Numbered from the stretch's first letter, positions 21,433 through 35,446 are shown. The stretch is 64,000 bases of DNA from Dendrobium chrysotoxum (GCA_019925795.1 CM034301.1:46401783-46465782); one strand, 5' to 3'. Notes: generated by a model from the letters alone, not told the origin. Numbers and translations: made by a program.

Positions 21433-22636
21433 CAAAACAAAGAAAGGTCAAGTGTTCATAGAGGTCTCCGCTTCATGCAAACCATTTTTAATGTTATCTC
21501 AGATGCGGCCATCCATCATGACAGCATTACTTATTCATTCCCTGTTGTTTTAATTATCCACGTAATAAAAGTCAAAATAAGGATAATGAGCTTAGAAATG
21601 GACCCATCATTTGGCTGCATTAGTTGACTTAGTAGGAGCTAGCGTTTGGCTGAACTATGGCCATTTCCGATGTGAAGTCTTCGTCAACGTGATTACAAGT
21701 CTTCATGTTCATCTTTGACCCATAAGATAACCTGTTTATTGTGTTGCGTGAGACGCTCGGAAAACAGCTCGACCGATGAACATGAGATTGTCTTCAGCGT
21801 ACTCATTTGTACGTTATTTGAGGAAAAAGGTTATAGTTTCCTCTTAGCTGCAGTTTTGAACCTCTGTAAATAACTGTTTTTTAAATTGCGCTCTGTTACG
21901 TTTCTTGTAGCAGTTTTCAGATTAGCACAGATCTGTTTTCTCTGAAGGCTTTTGCAACAGTGCTATGATGCTCGTCGTTTTGTCGCCCGCATTCCCCTGC
22001 ATCGTTCTCTCCCTATGTCCTACCTGTAAACTTTAAATAGTTCTCTTACATTTATGAGAACTTCACTTACATGATCAAGTTCTCTAATTCTTACACGAAC
22101 TTGCATCATAATTATGTAAAAGAAATCGAAACGAAAAACATAAATTTACATAATTCTTAAATCCACAAGATCTTGAACAAGAAGATTCTCACAAGACTTT
22201 AATCGGAAGAAAACATACCTTGATTCATGTTGAATTCGTTGAATTCCGAACTATGGTTTCTCTCCCTTTTCTCCTTCACTTTATTCTTTCATGAGTTAAT
22301 TCTCTATGGAGCAAATTAACCCTCATAATGAGAGAGAGAGGACCGGTAGTTATTTCCTGTGGAGTAGTTATAATAACTGCTCATGGGAGTTATTTGATCA
22401 AACGGTCCATAAACGATTGATCAAATTCTCTTCTTGACCAATAGGATTTCAACATAAATAATTAAATCATTAATTAATTAAGTATGTGGGCCACTTAATA
22501 GTTTATATAATTAAATATATATACTTAAAATAAGTATTGCGTCGTCTCGCATAATTATTATATTTAATTATTCTAATACTACCTAGCTTGATACTTATAT
22601 TTTATGAAGGACATTTTGATCGTTTGAATATTCACA
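21429..22636. other. Intergenic, nothing recognised
   Basis: Moderately complex sequence without a supported gene. 22020-22440 has LTR-like flavour but no terminal repeats were found. Confidence 0.4.
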
Positions 22637-22639
22637 AAC

Positions 22640-22955
22640 ATTTATAGTTTGAAATAGATTTTGTTTCGAATAACTTTAAGTCATTATTTTTTGTTATTTT
22701 TAAGAGATTTTTTATAATAAAATTGCTTTAAAAGTTGTAAAAAGTTGTCTCAAACAAAACCGATCAACTGCGTGTTTCTTCTCTTGTGAAAATTTATCAT
22801 CTGACTTTCAAAAACTAACGATCATGTTAAAGCTTTAAACTTTATTTGGGATGGCTTTTAACTATTTTTTTTAAGTAATTTTTTAATATCAAAAATAAAA
22901 TTTTATACTCAAAAATTATTTTAAAAAATAATAAAAAAATCATCCCTCTCCTTCT
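22640..22955. mobile_element. Two decayed M1-like MITEs
   Basis: 22640-22760 (ends GATTTTGTTTCGAA and TCTCAAACAAAACC) and 22840-22950 (TTTATTTGGGATGGC and AAAAAATCATCCC) keep the M1 layout of inverted ends around an A/T-rich centre. Target duplications are not clear. Confidence 0.4.
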
Positions 22956-23259
22956 ACGATCATGTTCTCACCCTATTTTCCGTTTGAGGTTCTTTAAAGA
23001 TAATCAGATAGAATTAAAATTATTTAAGAAAATTAATCGTTTGTTTTTAGATAAAAAAAATATCTGAATGATAGTAAATTAAAATATGAGATGTTTTATA
23101 TTTGTATATAATATAGACTAGATTCCTTCTGACGATCGTGCTTTTGTCAGATGTCGTAAGATAAAGTATTTTTGTCTCGGTTCAATCCTTATCTCGAAGG
23201 GGTTGCCCTTTTTTCTATTCTTTGGAAAACAAGAAGTTTCTACTGTAAAGAATACTCAA
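22956..23259. other. Intergenic, nothing recognised
   Basis: No supported feature. Confidence 0.5.
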
Positions 23260-23632
23260 ATCAGAATTTTTTCGATTGATTTTTTTATTTAAATTAATAC
23301 ACCATAAAAAATTTTATCCGATCGATATGAGTCTTAATTCACAAGTAATATTAAAAAAAATTTGAATTAAATTTATAATCTCCACACTTTGATTTTTAAC
23401 AAACTTCCAGTAAAATTGAGTGTTTGACAAGATGAATCCAAAAATATTTAAGTGATTTGATCGAAGTCCAAATGAGATATGATTAAGTACTTGAAATAAA
23501 ATTAAAAATCTTGAAATGTTATTTGAAAGATCAAATAATCTCTAAATATTATATGCTTGTAGTCAAATTGATTGGCTTCGAGATGAATACAACAAGACTA
23601 AAATTATTAGATTCTGATGTCATTAAAGCCTT
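23260..23632 (+). mobile_element. Start of a decayed LTR type B, cut by the gap
   Basis: Same sequence as the first part of the decayed LTR at 37310-38375 in the other copy; the assembly stops here. Confidence 0.55.
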
Positions 23633-24132
23633 NNNNNNNNNNNNNNNNNNNNNNNNNNNNNNNNNNNNNNNNNNNNNNNNNNNNNNNNNNNNNNNNNNNN
23701 NNNNNNNNNNNNNNNNNNNNNNNNNNNNNNNNNNNNNNNNNNNNNNNNNNNNNNNNNNNNNNNNNNNNNNNNNNNNNNNNNNNNNNNNNNNNNNNNNNNN
23801 NNNNNNNNNNNNNNNNNNNNNNNNNNNNNNNNNNNNNNNNNNNNNNNNNNNNNNNNNNNNNNNNNNNNNNNNNNNNNNNNNNNNNNNNNNNNNNNNNNNN
23901 NNNNNNNNNNNNNNNNNNNNNNNNNNNNNNNNNNNNNNNNNNNNNNNNNNNNNNNNNNNNNNNNNNNNNNNNNNNNNNNNNNNNNNNNNNNNNNNNNNNN
24001 NNNNNNNNNNNNNNNNNNNNNNNNNNNNNNNNNNNNNNNNNNNNNNNNNNNNNNNNNNNNNNNNNNNNNNNNNNNNNNNNNNNNNNNNNNNNNNNNNNNN
24101 NNNNNNNNNNNNNNNNNNNNNNNNNNNNNNNN
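23633..24132. other. Assembly gap of exactly 500 N
   Basis: A round-number run of N is a scaffolding placeholder, not a measured length. Any open frame through it is meaningless. Confidence 1.
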
Positions 24133-24545
24133 ATCAAGGGACTTGATAACTCTATCTTTATGGGATGATGATCCAAGCTGAGAATGATAGATCTGTATTC
24201 ACATGCTTGAGGGGGAGTGTTAAATACTAGTCGTCCCTTGGCATTTTGATTCCACAGCTAGGATGAGAATCCATGGGAGGCTCACTTTGATTGCACCAAT
24301 CTCCGCCGTCCCTTGGCATTTTGGTCCTACGGCTAAGATGAGGATCTGTGGGAGGCTCACCTGGATTGCGCCAATCTCCTTCCATATTTAGGTGGCTGAT
24401 TTAAGAAAAATTATATTAGAGCAATTATGTGTGATTTAGTAATTATTTGTTTCTTTATCAAGATATCTTCTATAGATCTATAAATAAGGACAAGTTTGAG
24501 CAATAAAATTAAGGCCTTTTCTTCTCCAATTCTCTGAATTTAACA
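24133..24545 (+). mobile_element. Copia 3' end and LTR, right copy
   Basis: Equivalent of 10149-10561. The LTR is 24218-24545 (328 bp) with the 75-bp tandem duplication at 24230-24379. Upstream copia sequence is absent because the contig starts here. Confidence 0.9.
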
Positions 24546-25201
24546 CTTAATATTGTAAGTTTTCATAGAATGCAAGATAATTAAATTTGTTGGGTATTTA
24601 ATGCCAAAAAGGTTCGCATGAGTTAATAGTAGGAGTGGTGGGTTTTAAAAAGCTCTATAGTTTGATAATTGTATTTCCCACCGTTAATTCTAAGAAACTA
24701 GACCGATAGGATGAGCCTGACAAGAGAGTTACTTATAACGACAAGATCAATCAAGTGACTGAGATGGACATTAATAGATAAAATAAAAAATTTATTGATC
24801 AGGTGAGTATGATTAGAAAATTTTCTTGTAATAGTTATGCAGGGAGAGATGAGCGGACATTTAATAGTTAGTTGACATTTAATAGTTAGTTTTGACCATT
24901 ATGAAGGGTCAGGCAGTTTCATGAATGATGTTTCACATAGTTCAATGAATATTTTTGTAGTTTATCAAAAAAATAATTTGTTTTTGGCTTAGATTTGCAT
25001 AACTAGTGTATATAGCAATTGCATTGAATAAGGAGCCTGGGCTGAACTATGTTTTGTGTGTTTATTCAGTTGGTTGTCGAGGTATGGCCGATGGGCAGCC
25101 CCAATTGAATTTGGAACTTTAGACTCTTCATATGAATAGGGGACGCATGAGAGTCGGGTTCTAAATAAAGGTTTTGAGCTGCGGCGATTGGGGGTTTTGA
25201 C

Positions 25202-25751
25202 ATCCTCCATTGACTTTCTTTTAATGAACAAACCTTTATGGTTATCAAGTCTTTGAACGGGTGAGTAATTGCAGTGTTCACCTTCTTTTTCGATTTCTTT
25301 TGAAACCCTTTTCATCAGTTTCAACCCGACTATCTCTATTTCCTTAGCAAAGCATTTATCTTCTGCACGCCAAAGTAAAATGTCCTATGAGCAATTCTTT
25401 TTATGTTGTTTTCCCTCGTCTTATTCTCGCATCTAGATGGCCTTCTTATTTCAACTGTAAAGTAATTGCTGCGATTTATCTACACAGCAGTATCCTTAAA
25501 ATGTACATTGTTGCTAGGTCATGGCTCACAAGTTATCTGCAACACCTAGTGCATTATTTTCTTTTCTCTAAACGCTAGCAGTACTTGCGGCGATTCTTTC
25601 TTTCTTTTCAGAGAATGATTATCAGCAATTTCTATCTGCTCCATGCTAATTCTACACTGAAGATATCTTTGATTTCGTTAGCTTGCATCAGCACCCAATT
25701 TGGACATATGTAACTTCCATTCACTGAGAGTACGAGAATCTTGGCACAGCC
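25202..25751 (-). pseudogene. Possible host exon pair, right copy
   Basis: Equivalent of 11218-11768: segments 25202-25384 and 25585-25751. The second has lost one base (CTCCATGC versus CTCCCATGC), which breaks its frame. Near its donor side two differences from the left copy are conservative (Asp to Glu, and one silent). Confidence 0.3.
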
Positions 25752-26195
25752 CTGATGTTTTTTTTTTTTTTTGATGCATTGAGATGTCAATGCCATAGAT
25801 GCTCTATCTCGTCTATGTCCCCATTGATCAACTTTAGTTGAATGTTGGCTTTGTTTTTGTGGTTAGTGGATGCCCTGTATAAGTGATTGTAGCTGCAATC
25901 CTTTTATTTATCCCCTAAATTTCTTCTTTTGTTAAGCTATTTGAATGCACTTTTTACATCTTCGAGGTTCTAATGTATTTCGTCTGATTTAGAGCCCTTA
26001 AACATCATGTTGTCGTACTTTTACAGAAATTAATGCTAGAATATTATAAACACCGTTCTATCTGCATTCATGGTATTTGCTTTTACTGGCACTTATTTTT
26101 AATTTTTAACGATCAACTTGTGGAGCTGGTGCTTAAGACCAAGGTCATGCATAAAGCAGCTGCCTGTTACTGAACGGCTAGTTTGTATATTCTTA

Positions 26196-26315
26196 GGCTT
26201 CGTTTGGAACGGCTTTCTTACTGTTTTTTCAAGCAGTTTTTTAGTACAAAATTAATTTTTTTTAACTAAAAATCTACTTTAAGAATATAGTAAGAAAATC
26301 GTCCCAAACGAAGCC
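26196..26315. mobile_element. MITE M1, right copy of 12213-12331
   Basis: 120 bp, TTA on both sides. The internal half differs from the left copy at many more positions than the flanks do. Confidence 0.75.
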
Positions 26316-27406
26316 TTAGTTTTAGGTAGAAATTGAGTGAGGCTTTTTATTGAAGACTCTTTTTTCAAAGTTTGAATTATCTTATCATCCTTAAAGGTTT
26401 TAGCAGAGAGAATGAGCGGATATGTAGCTAATCTTGCTCTAGCTTGAGCTCAGATTTGTTTATTATATGTAAACTGAAGAGCGAACTCTCGAGAGCAGTT
26501 CATAACTGAACTAAGGGGTTGGAAAAACCTTGGAATAGAAGATGAGAAGGTCGCAGACTGGCAGCTTTCTAAATCGTTTGACCCCTTCCCATACCATGTT
26601 TGCCTTACCAAAACCCACGCATTGATCAGCTTTTGAATGCTAATTCCCTTGTCTCAGCTTAGATTACTTCCAAAATTTAAAGTGTTCTTATCGTGCAACG
26701 ACAGTTAACTTACAATTTATTCTAATTGAATATCTGATAGCTAATTATCTATCATCTTACAAATTTCTTTCAGGTTTTTTGTATTTCTCTGACTTTTGCA
26801 AGCCAATACTCTATACAATTGAACTTTCTGGGCTGAGAGTGCTGATATGAAACTGCGGTTAACACCTTTTGCTATGAATCAAGATGCAAATATGCTTCTG
26901 AGCTGGGCAAAGTATACTGAACTTTTTTCAAGTTACAAGACTTCACCTTTCCTTTCAGTCCAGAGTTTCTTGACCATTTATATTGTTTAAACTTCTGCAT
27001 CCCTCGCGCTACACAGATGAGTGTATTCTTTGGAAAACCAGTTTTTGTTGTAGTCTGAACTTTTCTTAGTTATCCACTATTAACTGAAACTTATTTTAGA
27101 ACAACTTACTGTGGAGTGAGCAATCCAATAATTTTTTGTATGTGTTTCTTGTCAGTACTCAGTTTGATAGATCGAGATTTGATCTTGCAATTGATGATGT
27201 TCCGTGAGAATGTTCTTCTAATCTCTCTTCCCATCGCCATGATGAGCTTTGTACATCAAGCAAGAGTCCCACATCCAGTCAGTCATTTGGCCTATCTCAT
27301 GCTAAGACAAGGTTAACCTAGATCACCTTGACTCAATTTGATTTGAGCCTTGCCTTAATATGGAGCTCTTAACAAGCTCCTAATGCACACAGTTCATTTT
27401 GATATG

Positions 27407-27506
27407 TTGGTTGAGAGCTTAAGTTATCAACTTAGAGGTCTTGGATTCGAGTTTTGTGTATACGATGTATATGAGTGCCTAAATTGGCCTAACTGTCCAA
27501 AAAAAA
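27407..27506 (+). mobile_element. SINE-like element, right copy
   Basis: Equivalent of 13424-13523. Confidence 0.45.
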
Positions 27507-28835
27507 GGCTCATAATGCAGAAAATTATTCTGTGTGGAAGTTGAACGCCATCCGGATACCTAAGCCCGCGCCTCCGTACCGCTCGGTACCTCGGCTCGAT
27601 ATAGCTGATGTGGCTCATTCTGATTGGTATCCGGATGTAGAGTTGTGTTCGGCGTCCGCACGGAATAATCTCTCCCTAATGCAACTACTTTGAAAGAAGT
27701 TACAGATGTAAATATATTAATACCCTTGATAATTTCATTAATAACTTGATATTCTTTAAATCAGGTTCATTTATGTGTTTATTTTGAAAATATAATAAAA
27801 TTTTCCCAAAAAAAAAAGAATAAAATTTTTTAAAATTAAGTATATAACTAATCTAACACTAAATATTAATTTAATTTTTCATTCATATGCATTTGATGTT
27901 TAAGAAGCTCCACGAGAATTAAGAAAAAGTCAATTTAATTAATTTTATAATTAATTTTAAATTATTATATCAATTTTAATATTTAACATTTCAAAAAAAA
28001 TTTATGTTAAAAGTATAAGTTCGATTAAAATATTGAGCAAATATTTAAATTGATATAATAAATTAATTTAATTTAATAAAACATTAAAAATATCACGGAG
28101 TTCTTATAAATTTAGTGAAAAAAATTCGAATATTTTTTTTATGAGTAATAATTAGTAAGACAAAACGGTTTAAATGATAGTTAAGCCCAATCAAAAAATA
28201 AAAAGAAAATAAATTAACAAATTTTTTTAAGAAAATAAATTAACGAATTTAGACGACAGTAAATGTCTGCCGCTAGCCCTCGCTGGACTTTCTAATATGG
28301 TGTTGGCAACAGAGTAACAAACAGCGGATGCATATCCTCCTGTCTGCCGAAAATCCAGCAATTGGCAAGTGGGGTCCACAATGCAACGAATTTATAATTT
28401 TCAAATCACACCGAATTCCAATCTCCCAAAATTTCACCCACGTCGCAATGACCTTAAATCTGGGCAAGACGAATTGGTTAAAACTTGGGAGTCTATAAAT
28501 ACGGTGTAAATAGTAGAGGAGAAGGACAGCTTTATCTCCGTCATTAAGACGAGGGCGTCACGAGACCTGCAATTGCAAGCACTCCTCTATTATTTTAGCG
28601 GCGATAGCAAGTTGCCGCGGTGGACCCATGCACGTGAAGATCACGTTGCATTAAGATTCGTGTGCTGTACTATTAAGATTCGTGTGCTGTACTATTGCCA
28701 GCCAGATGGACGGATCGATTCTTTCCATTAGTTCGGGTTATTAGAATTTTCTTAGGCTTTAACCAAATTTAACCACAAATTCATCAACTGTATATCACAG
28801 AAATAAATGAAAGGTAGCTGCAACACAGTTCTTCT

Positions 28836-28928
28836 TGACTTGTCCGTTGAGAGCTTAAATTTTTAATTAAGAGGTCTTATGTTCGAATCTTTATATATGT
28901 GATGTCTGTGTGAGTTAGGCCCCCCTTT
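28836..28928 (+). mobile_element. Second SINE-like fragment, right copy
   Basis: Equivalent of 14853-14945. The unassigned stretch between the two, with TATAAATA near 28493, also matches the left copy. Confidence 0.4.
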
Positions 28929-29258
28929 GACCCAAATTTTATTCAAGGTAAAATTAATTTATTTGTTTAAATTTATTTTAGATGTTTTAAGACTTGGTTA
29001 TACCTATGATGAGTAGCTTGGAGGGTATAATTATAATAAATTTAAATTTATGATGAATGCATTATATTTTATCAGATAATATGATAAAAATAATGAAGAA
29101 AGATTATCTTCTACTTAAGAAATCAATTAAAACATAGATATATGTGTTTATGTTAGTATGTATATTATTTTTTCTTCTAAGTTTAGTATTTTTAATGCCC
29201 TTAAATAAAGGGTAAAGAGGCATATTTTGAATATTTTCAATCTATTGATGTTGTTGGG

Positions 29259-30085
29259 ATGTACCTTGGTGTATGCTTTTCGCTGATGATATTCTTCTTG
29301 TTGATAAGACTAGAGAGGGAGTTGAAGGTAAACTAGAATTGTGGAGGTCAACCTTAGAGTCTAAAGGTTTTCGCTTGAGTAGATCTAAAACGGAATATAT
29401 GGAGTGTAATTTTAGTAATAATAGACCTAGTGAGGGCATTGTGACTTTGGCCGATCAAGTCATTAATAAGAGTACACGTTTTAGATATCTTGGATCTATT
29501 GTTCAGAGTGATGGTAATATAGATGGGGATATTATCAGCAGAATCCAAGTTGGATGGTTGAAGTGGAGGAATGCATCGGGCTTATTGTGTGATAGAAAAG
29601 TACCCCTCAAACTTAAGGGAAAATTCTATAAGATGGTGGTGAGACCTGCAATGCTTTATGGTGCTGAATGTTGGCCATTAAAAGAGAAGCATAATTCTAA
29701 GTTAAGTGTTGCAGAGATGAGGATGCTCAGGTGGATGAGTGGCTTTACCCTTAGAGATAGGATACGAAATGAGCATATTCGTGAAAAGGTTGGAGTAGCT
29801 CCAGTGGAAGATAAGATTAGAGAGAGTCGCCTTAGATGGTTTGGTCACGTAAAATGGCGGCCTCCCGATGACCCGGTTAGGAAAGTAGAGGTCTTAGATT
29901 TGACTTATGTTAAGAAAGGTAGAGGTAGACCTAAAAAGACTTGGTTAGAAAATATTAGAAATAATCTTTCTTTATTAGATTTAAACGAGAATTTGACTTT
30001 TAATAGGACACAATGGAGAAAAAGGATTCATGTAGCCGACCCCACGTAGTGGGATAAAGGCTTGATGTTGTTGTTGTTGTTGTTG
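29259..30085 (+). mobile_element. RTE LINE, right copy
   Basis: Equivalent of 15276-16102. The 258-codon frame is 29273-30049 and encodes the same protein as the left copy with no difference seen. The 13-bp flanks TGATGTTGTTGGG are at 29246-29258 and 30086-30098. Confidence 0.88.
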
Positions 30086-30348
30086 TGATGTTGTTGGGCT
30101 ATTTTTTGAGATAATAGAGTTTTTCACTTACTCTGTATACTCAATAATCTCACTACATTAGTTTTCTAGCTCTAACCTGCAAAAAACCTGCTGATAAAGT
30201 TAAGTGCCATCTACAGATAGCTTTGGATCTAACAAAATGCATTACATCTATATATTGTTGTAATTTGAATGAATACAAATATAGACATGTTGGATCAAGA
30301 CCTGATCGTGGCAATGCTAGAACATTTATACTAAGATATATATATATA

Positions 30349-31375
30349 TGTTGCGGACTCAAATATACGCAGCGATAGATTTTAATTTTCCGTCTCAGCG
30401 TTATACGTATATCCAGCACACAAACAGAATTGAAAGAGTAACACCATAGTTTTTACGTGGAAAACCCTGGAAAGGGAAAAAACTACGGGGCCACGCCCAG
30501 TTGAAAGAATTCCACTAGCGTTGTTTGAAATACACGAGGCTGATTCGTCCTTTAAATTCAGGACGATCAGATTACAATGAGTATCAGTTACAAGGCCAAG
30601 CAGAGTTCCTGCGTCACTCGGGTGTCGAGCAGAATTCCGGCGTCACTTGGAAAGAAGTCCGGCGTCACTCGGGCGTCAGGTAGAATTCTGGCGTCGGGCA
30701 GAATTCCGATGTTGCTCCCGTGTCAGCCAGAGCTCCGGCGTCCCTCGGGCGCCCGGTGGTGCTTCGGTGGTGTTCCGGCGGAGTTTCGGCGGTGTTCCGG
30801 CGGTGGTCGAGGAGGAGTTGTTCCCTCCTAGACTTCTCTTCTCTTCTTCTTCTCTTCCTTCTCTTTTTCTCTTCTTGGCTTGGGTCCCCTCTTAAGAGAG
30901 ATGAGGGGCTATTTATAGTTTTTCTGGAGTGGCATAGCCCGTAAATATGTGAGGGATCAGGGGCAAATAAGGAGTGATCCGGATGAACGGCTGATATTGA
31001 ATCCCTTGATCATGAACCATTTATTGAGCATCTTAAGGTCTTAATGGTATCAGAATTCTGCGATCTTGGGCTCGTTGGATTCGTCTCGTCGAGCCGCTCG
31101 ATTCGACTATAAGCTCGTCAAAATCGGAGACCGTTTGGTAACTCAAATTGCTGTTCGATGCTTCCAACAGCGCTTCGGGTACTTGATTTGGACTCATTTG
31201 GGCTCAGATTGATTCGAATTTGGTGTCGTTGCGTTTGTATTTCCGAGACGCTCAGTTCGACTATTGGCTTGCTGAAATCGGAGTTTAAATGGCCTCCGAA
31301 TTAATTTTTGAAGTTTTCAACTTGAGTTTTTCCTCGAGATTCGTGCCCGATCAAGATAATTTTTTGGAGATATAT

Positions 31376-31377
<2 letters not shown>
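30349..31377 (-). mobile_element. Solo LTR type A, right copy
   Basis: Equivalent of 16366-17394, with ATATA flanks. Confidence 0.85.
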
Positions 31378-31412
<35 letters not shown>

Positions 31413-31416
<4 letters not shown>

Positions 31417-32992
31417 ACGTCATCAAAAAATTATCTTGATCGGGCACGAATCTCGAGGCAAAATCAAGTTGGAAACTTCCGAAATTAATTTTGGGATCAT
31501 CCGAACTCCGATTCCAGCAAACTTATAGTCGAACTGAGCGTCTTGGAAATACGAACCCAACGACACCAAATTCAACCCAATCCGAGCCCAAATGGGTCCA
31601 AACCAAGGGTCTGAAGCGCTGTTGGAAAGTTCAAACCATAATTTGGATTTCCAAACGGATTCCAAATGTGACATGCTTATAGTCGAATCGAGCGTCTCGA
31701 CGAGACGAATCCAACGAGCCCAAGATCGCCAAATTCTGACATCATTAAGACCTTCAAATGTCCAGCGAACGGTCTATGATCAAAGGATTCAAGATCGGCC
31801 ATCCATTCAAACCACTCCCTAACTACCCCTGATCTTCCACCTATTTACGGGCCATGCCACTCACGAAAATCTATACATAGAGACCCCATTTCTCATGAAA
31901 AGGGGACACCTATTCCTAAGGAGAAAAAGAGAGAGCTCTTGCCCCCTCGCTCCTCCTCGACCACCGTCGGAGTTTCGCCGGACCACCGCCTGACGCCGGA
32001 GTTCCGCCGAACCACCGTCTGAGGCCATGCTCTTCGTCGGACCACCACCTGAGGCCCTGCACTTCGCCGGACCACCACCTGAGGCCCTGCTCTTCGCCGG
32101 ACCACCACCTGAGGCCCTGCACTTCGCCGGACCACCACTTGAGGCCCTGCACTTCGCCGGACCACCACCTGAGGCCCTGCTCTTCTCCGGACCACCACCT
32201 GACGTCCTGAGTTCTGCCGGACCTCCACCTGAGGTCCGAACTTCCGCCGAAGCGTCACCTGATGTTCAAATTTATATCAGAACACCAACTATGGTCCTTC
32301 CGACCTCCGTCACCCTACCAAATAAGGTCCTTCCGACCTCCGTCCTCCTGGCCTCTGACATCAGATTAAGGTCAATCTGACCTCCAATGCCAGCCGACTA
32401 CGGTCCTTCTGACCTCCATCGCCCCACCAAATAAGGTCCTTCCGACCTCTGTCATCTGATTACGGTCTTTATGACCAGCAACTATGGTCCTTCCGACCTC
32501 CGTCGTCTGACCAACAAAGGTTCTCTCGACCTCTACCCTCAAACTACGGTCTCCCTGACCTACAACGTCTGTCAACTATGGTCTTTCCGACTTCCATCAC
32601 CAAACAACGGTCTTTCTGACCCTTGTCTCTCGCCAAGTACGGTCCTTCTGACCTCCGTCGTCTGCCAACTATGGTCAGCCGACCTAGCAAATGTGTATAT
32701 ATTAATTCTCACAATGTAATGCACTCTATATGATGTATATTGGCTATATCAAGCCAAGTCCTTCCCCAAAATGGAGAACCTCGTTTGTAAACAACTGCAA
32801 ATACTAGTGGATTCATTCAAACTGGGCCAGGCCTCGTGATTTTTTCCCCTTTCAGGGGTTTCCACGTAAAAACTCTGGTGTCTCATAGGAATATTACACC
32901 CTCTCTCTTTCATCTGATTGTGTGCTGGATTTTCATACAATGCTAAGACGCTAAGCTTTATATTTCTCTACCGCCGCGAATACTCCAGGACG

Positions 32993-32997
<5 letters not shown>
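31413..32997 (+). mobile_element. Solo LTR type B, right copy
   Basis: Equivalent of 17430-19013 with one extra G (CTACGGTCC versus CTACGTCC). Carries the same tandem arrays (about 31993-32263 and 32273-32674). An AT/GA microsatellite follows at 32998-33056. Confidence 0.8.
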
Positions 32998-33054
<57 letters not shown>

Positions 33055-33238
33055 AGCCTGAGATTTCAATTACTAGCTTAAAATATCTCAATAAGAACTC
33101 ACTTGTAAAAATTACTCTTTAAATTTATATTTATAGGATTTTGGGAGTAATAGAAAAAGTTAGATATAGATCTCATGAATAATAATAATAATAACAACAA
33201 CAAGTTTATTATAGATATGTGGATTCATGCATGATTGG

Positions 33239-33504
33239 TCAACATGTTTTACGTCGGTTGTCACCTTAAATGGTTTGGGCACATAAATATTGACCTTCCG
33301 ATGATCCTATTATGAAAGTAGATCTATTAGAGTTAGCCTATGTTAAGCAAGGTAGAGGTAGATCTAAAATGACTTGGTTAGAAAATTTAAAAAAAAACTT
33401 TTTAATTTATTAGGTTTAAATGAGAATTTGATACTTACTAAGGATGCACTGAAGAAAAAGTATTCATATAGCCAACCCCCACATAGTGGGATAAACACTT
33501 CTTG
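33239..33504 (+). mobile_element. RTE 3' fragment, right copy
   Basis: Equivalent of 19255-19520. Confidence 0.75.
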
Positions 33505-34960
33505 TTGTTAATTGTTACAAACATGTCGATATGATGGTTTGAAAATGAATAGGTACACGTGGACATGTCTAGGCTAATTGATGAGAGGAGTCACCAATTC
33601 TTTGACAAAGTCAACGGCTTTAGCAAGGTGCAAGAGAGTAGCCCTCAAAAGTGAGATGAATATTCTCTAAGATGGGGTTAGTCTGTTGTCATTGGCCCTT
33701 TTCAGCCCTACTCATCATTCCTATGAAGTCGGACTATCTCAGATTACATGGACCTTTGGGTACATTCAAATATATAGGATAAGCATTTATATTTTCATTT
33801 AATTGTGAGCAAATTAAACCCAATTTAAATTTGATTCAAGCTACCTATATCCTACAAGCATTATTAAAAATTGAAGCTATGATCATATACTATTAGAAAA
33901 TTTAATTAAAAAATATTCATAATTTTATTTAAACCGTGACTAAAAAGATATCTAAGTTGAATTTTAATATATCTTTTAGTCACATTTTGTTTAACGAGTG
34001 AATTTTGATACCATGATTAAAAAAATTGATCATTATTTTACAAATATAAGATAAAAATATAATTTTTAGTGCTAAAAATGAAAAAATATGTCATAATATT
34101 CTAATATAAATTATATCAAATTGGACTTATAAATTATAGAAATTATTTTAATATTCGCGAAATACAAAAACTTCATATGTAATATTAATCTCTAAAAAAA
34201 TTTAATAATATCAATACGGCTATTAATCTAATACAATTTATATCAAAAAATTCTGATAGAATATTTTTTTCTAATAAAAATTGACTAAAATAAAATTTTT
34301 ATCAAAATCTAATTAATGATATTATTTTAATCACACGACTTAACAAAGTATATATAGATAAAGCTCATAATTATTTTAATGTCGGTAGTTTGAATGTTGA
34401 TTTCAATCAAGAGTTGAAATGTGATCTTTGTTCTGAGCAATCTCTGATCGAGTCAAAATTTTAACCTTATTCGAAAGCTTTTCAAAGTACTTTCTTGTGA
34501 ACATTAGAGGGGTTTGCGTAAGGAGGAGGCTTCGATGGAGATAAGAGATAAATATTGCTGACACGGTGGACAAAAATTAAAGGTGGTTGGGGAGGTTGGC
34601 ATGGCAAGCCACATTATGAATTAATTATATATGCTGATAAATGGGCACGTAATTATATTAAATATATAATAACTGTACGTTTTGTACGTGGAGCTAAGCT
34701 AATGATTTGGTCTGAATCATCGATCATGAGTGAGCAAGTGGCTTTAAAGGAAATTTTCTATTCTTTTATTTTAATATTTGGTTAATTTTAATGAATGATG
34801 AATGCATGCATGATTCTTTACGATAATATATATGAAGCAAATTTTGTTTAGAGTTTTTGGTATAAAATTTAGTAGTAGAGAATTATGGATCGATTATAAA
34901 AACGTTTAAATAAAAAATATTAAAAATTAACGGTTTTGCACTTTTCATTTTATATTTTTA

Positions 34961-35117
34961 GGTAGAGGTAGCTCTTAAGAGGTTTTGATTAGAAATTATT
35001 ATTTTTTATTAGATTTAAATGAGAATTTGACTCTTGATAGGATATAATTGAAAAAAACATAAAAGTATCATATGGCTGACTCTATCTAGTTGGATAAAGA
35101 CTTCATATTATTATTTT
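34961..35117 (+). mobile_element. Shorter RTE 3' fragment, right copy
   Basis: Equivalent of 20976-21135. Confidence 0.6.
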
Positions 35118-35235
35118 TGTTGGTGCTATATGTTTTAGATCATAGCTTTTTTATGTATTTTTTGTATACTGTTGAAATAAATTTAAAAATTGAATTTTCT
35201 TATAAATTCACGTAAAATGTTGTAATATAATATAA

Positions 35236-35355
35236 GGCTTCATTTGAGATGTCTTTCTTGCTGCTACTTAAAGCAACTTTTTAGTACAAAAATTAAAATT
35301 TTTATACTAAAAAATTACTTTAAGAAATAATAAGAAAGCCGTTTCAAATGAAGCT
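35236..35355. mobile_element. MITE M1, right copy of 21243-21343
   Basis: 120 bp, ends GGCTTCATTTGAGA and TTTCAAATGAAGCT, flanked by TAA. It keeps about 20 bp of internal sequence missing from the left copy and looks closer to the family norm. Confidence 0.7.
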
Positions 35356-35406
35356 TAAGTTATATGATTTAAAGTTACATATATCTATTTAAAATAATTG
35401 ATAATA

Positions 35407-35446
<40 letters not shown>

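Larger units (their letters stand above)
10149..23632. repeat. Left copy of the 13.5-kb near-identical repeat
   Basis: This stretch matches 24133-37647 end to end with scattered SNPs and small indels. It ends exactly at the N gap. See the finding on false duplication; features inside it recur at an offset of about 13,983-14,015. Confidence 0.95.

Noticed and set aside
23511..24176. Open frames through the N stretch
   Set aside because: They are created by undefined bases.
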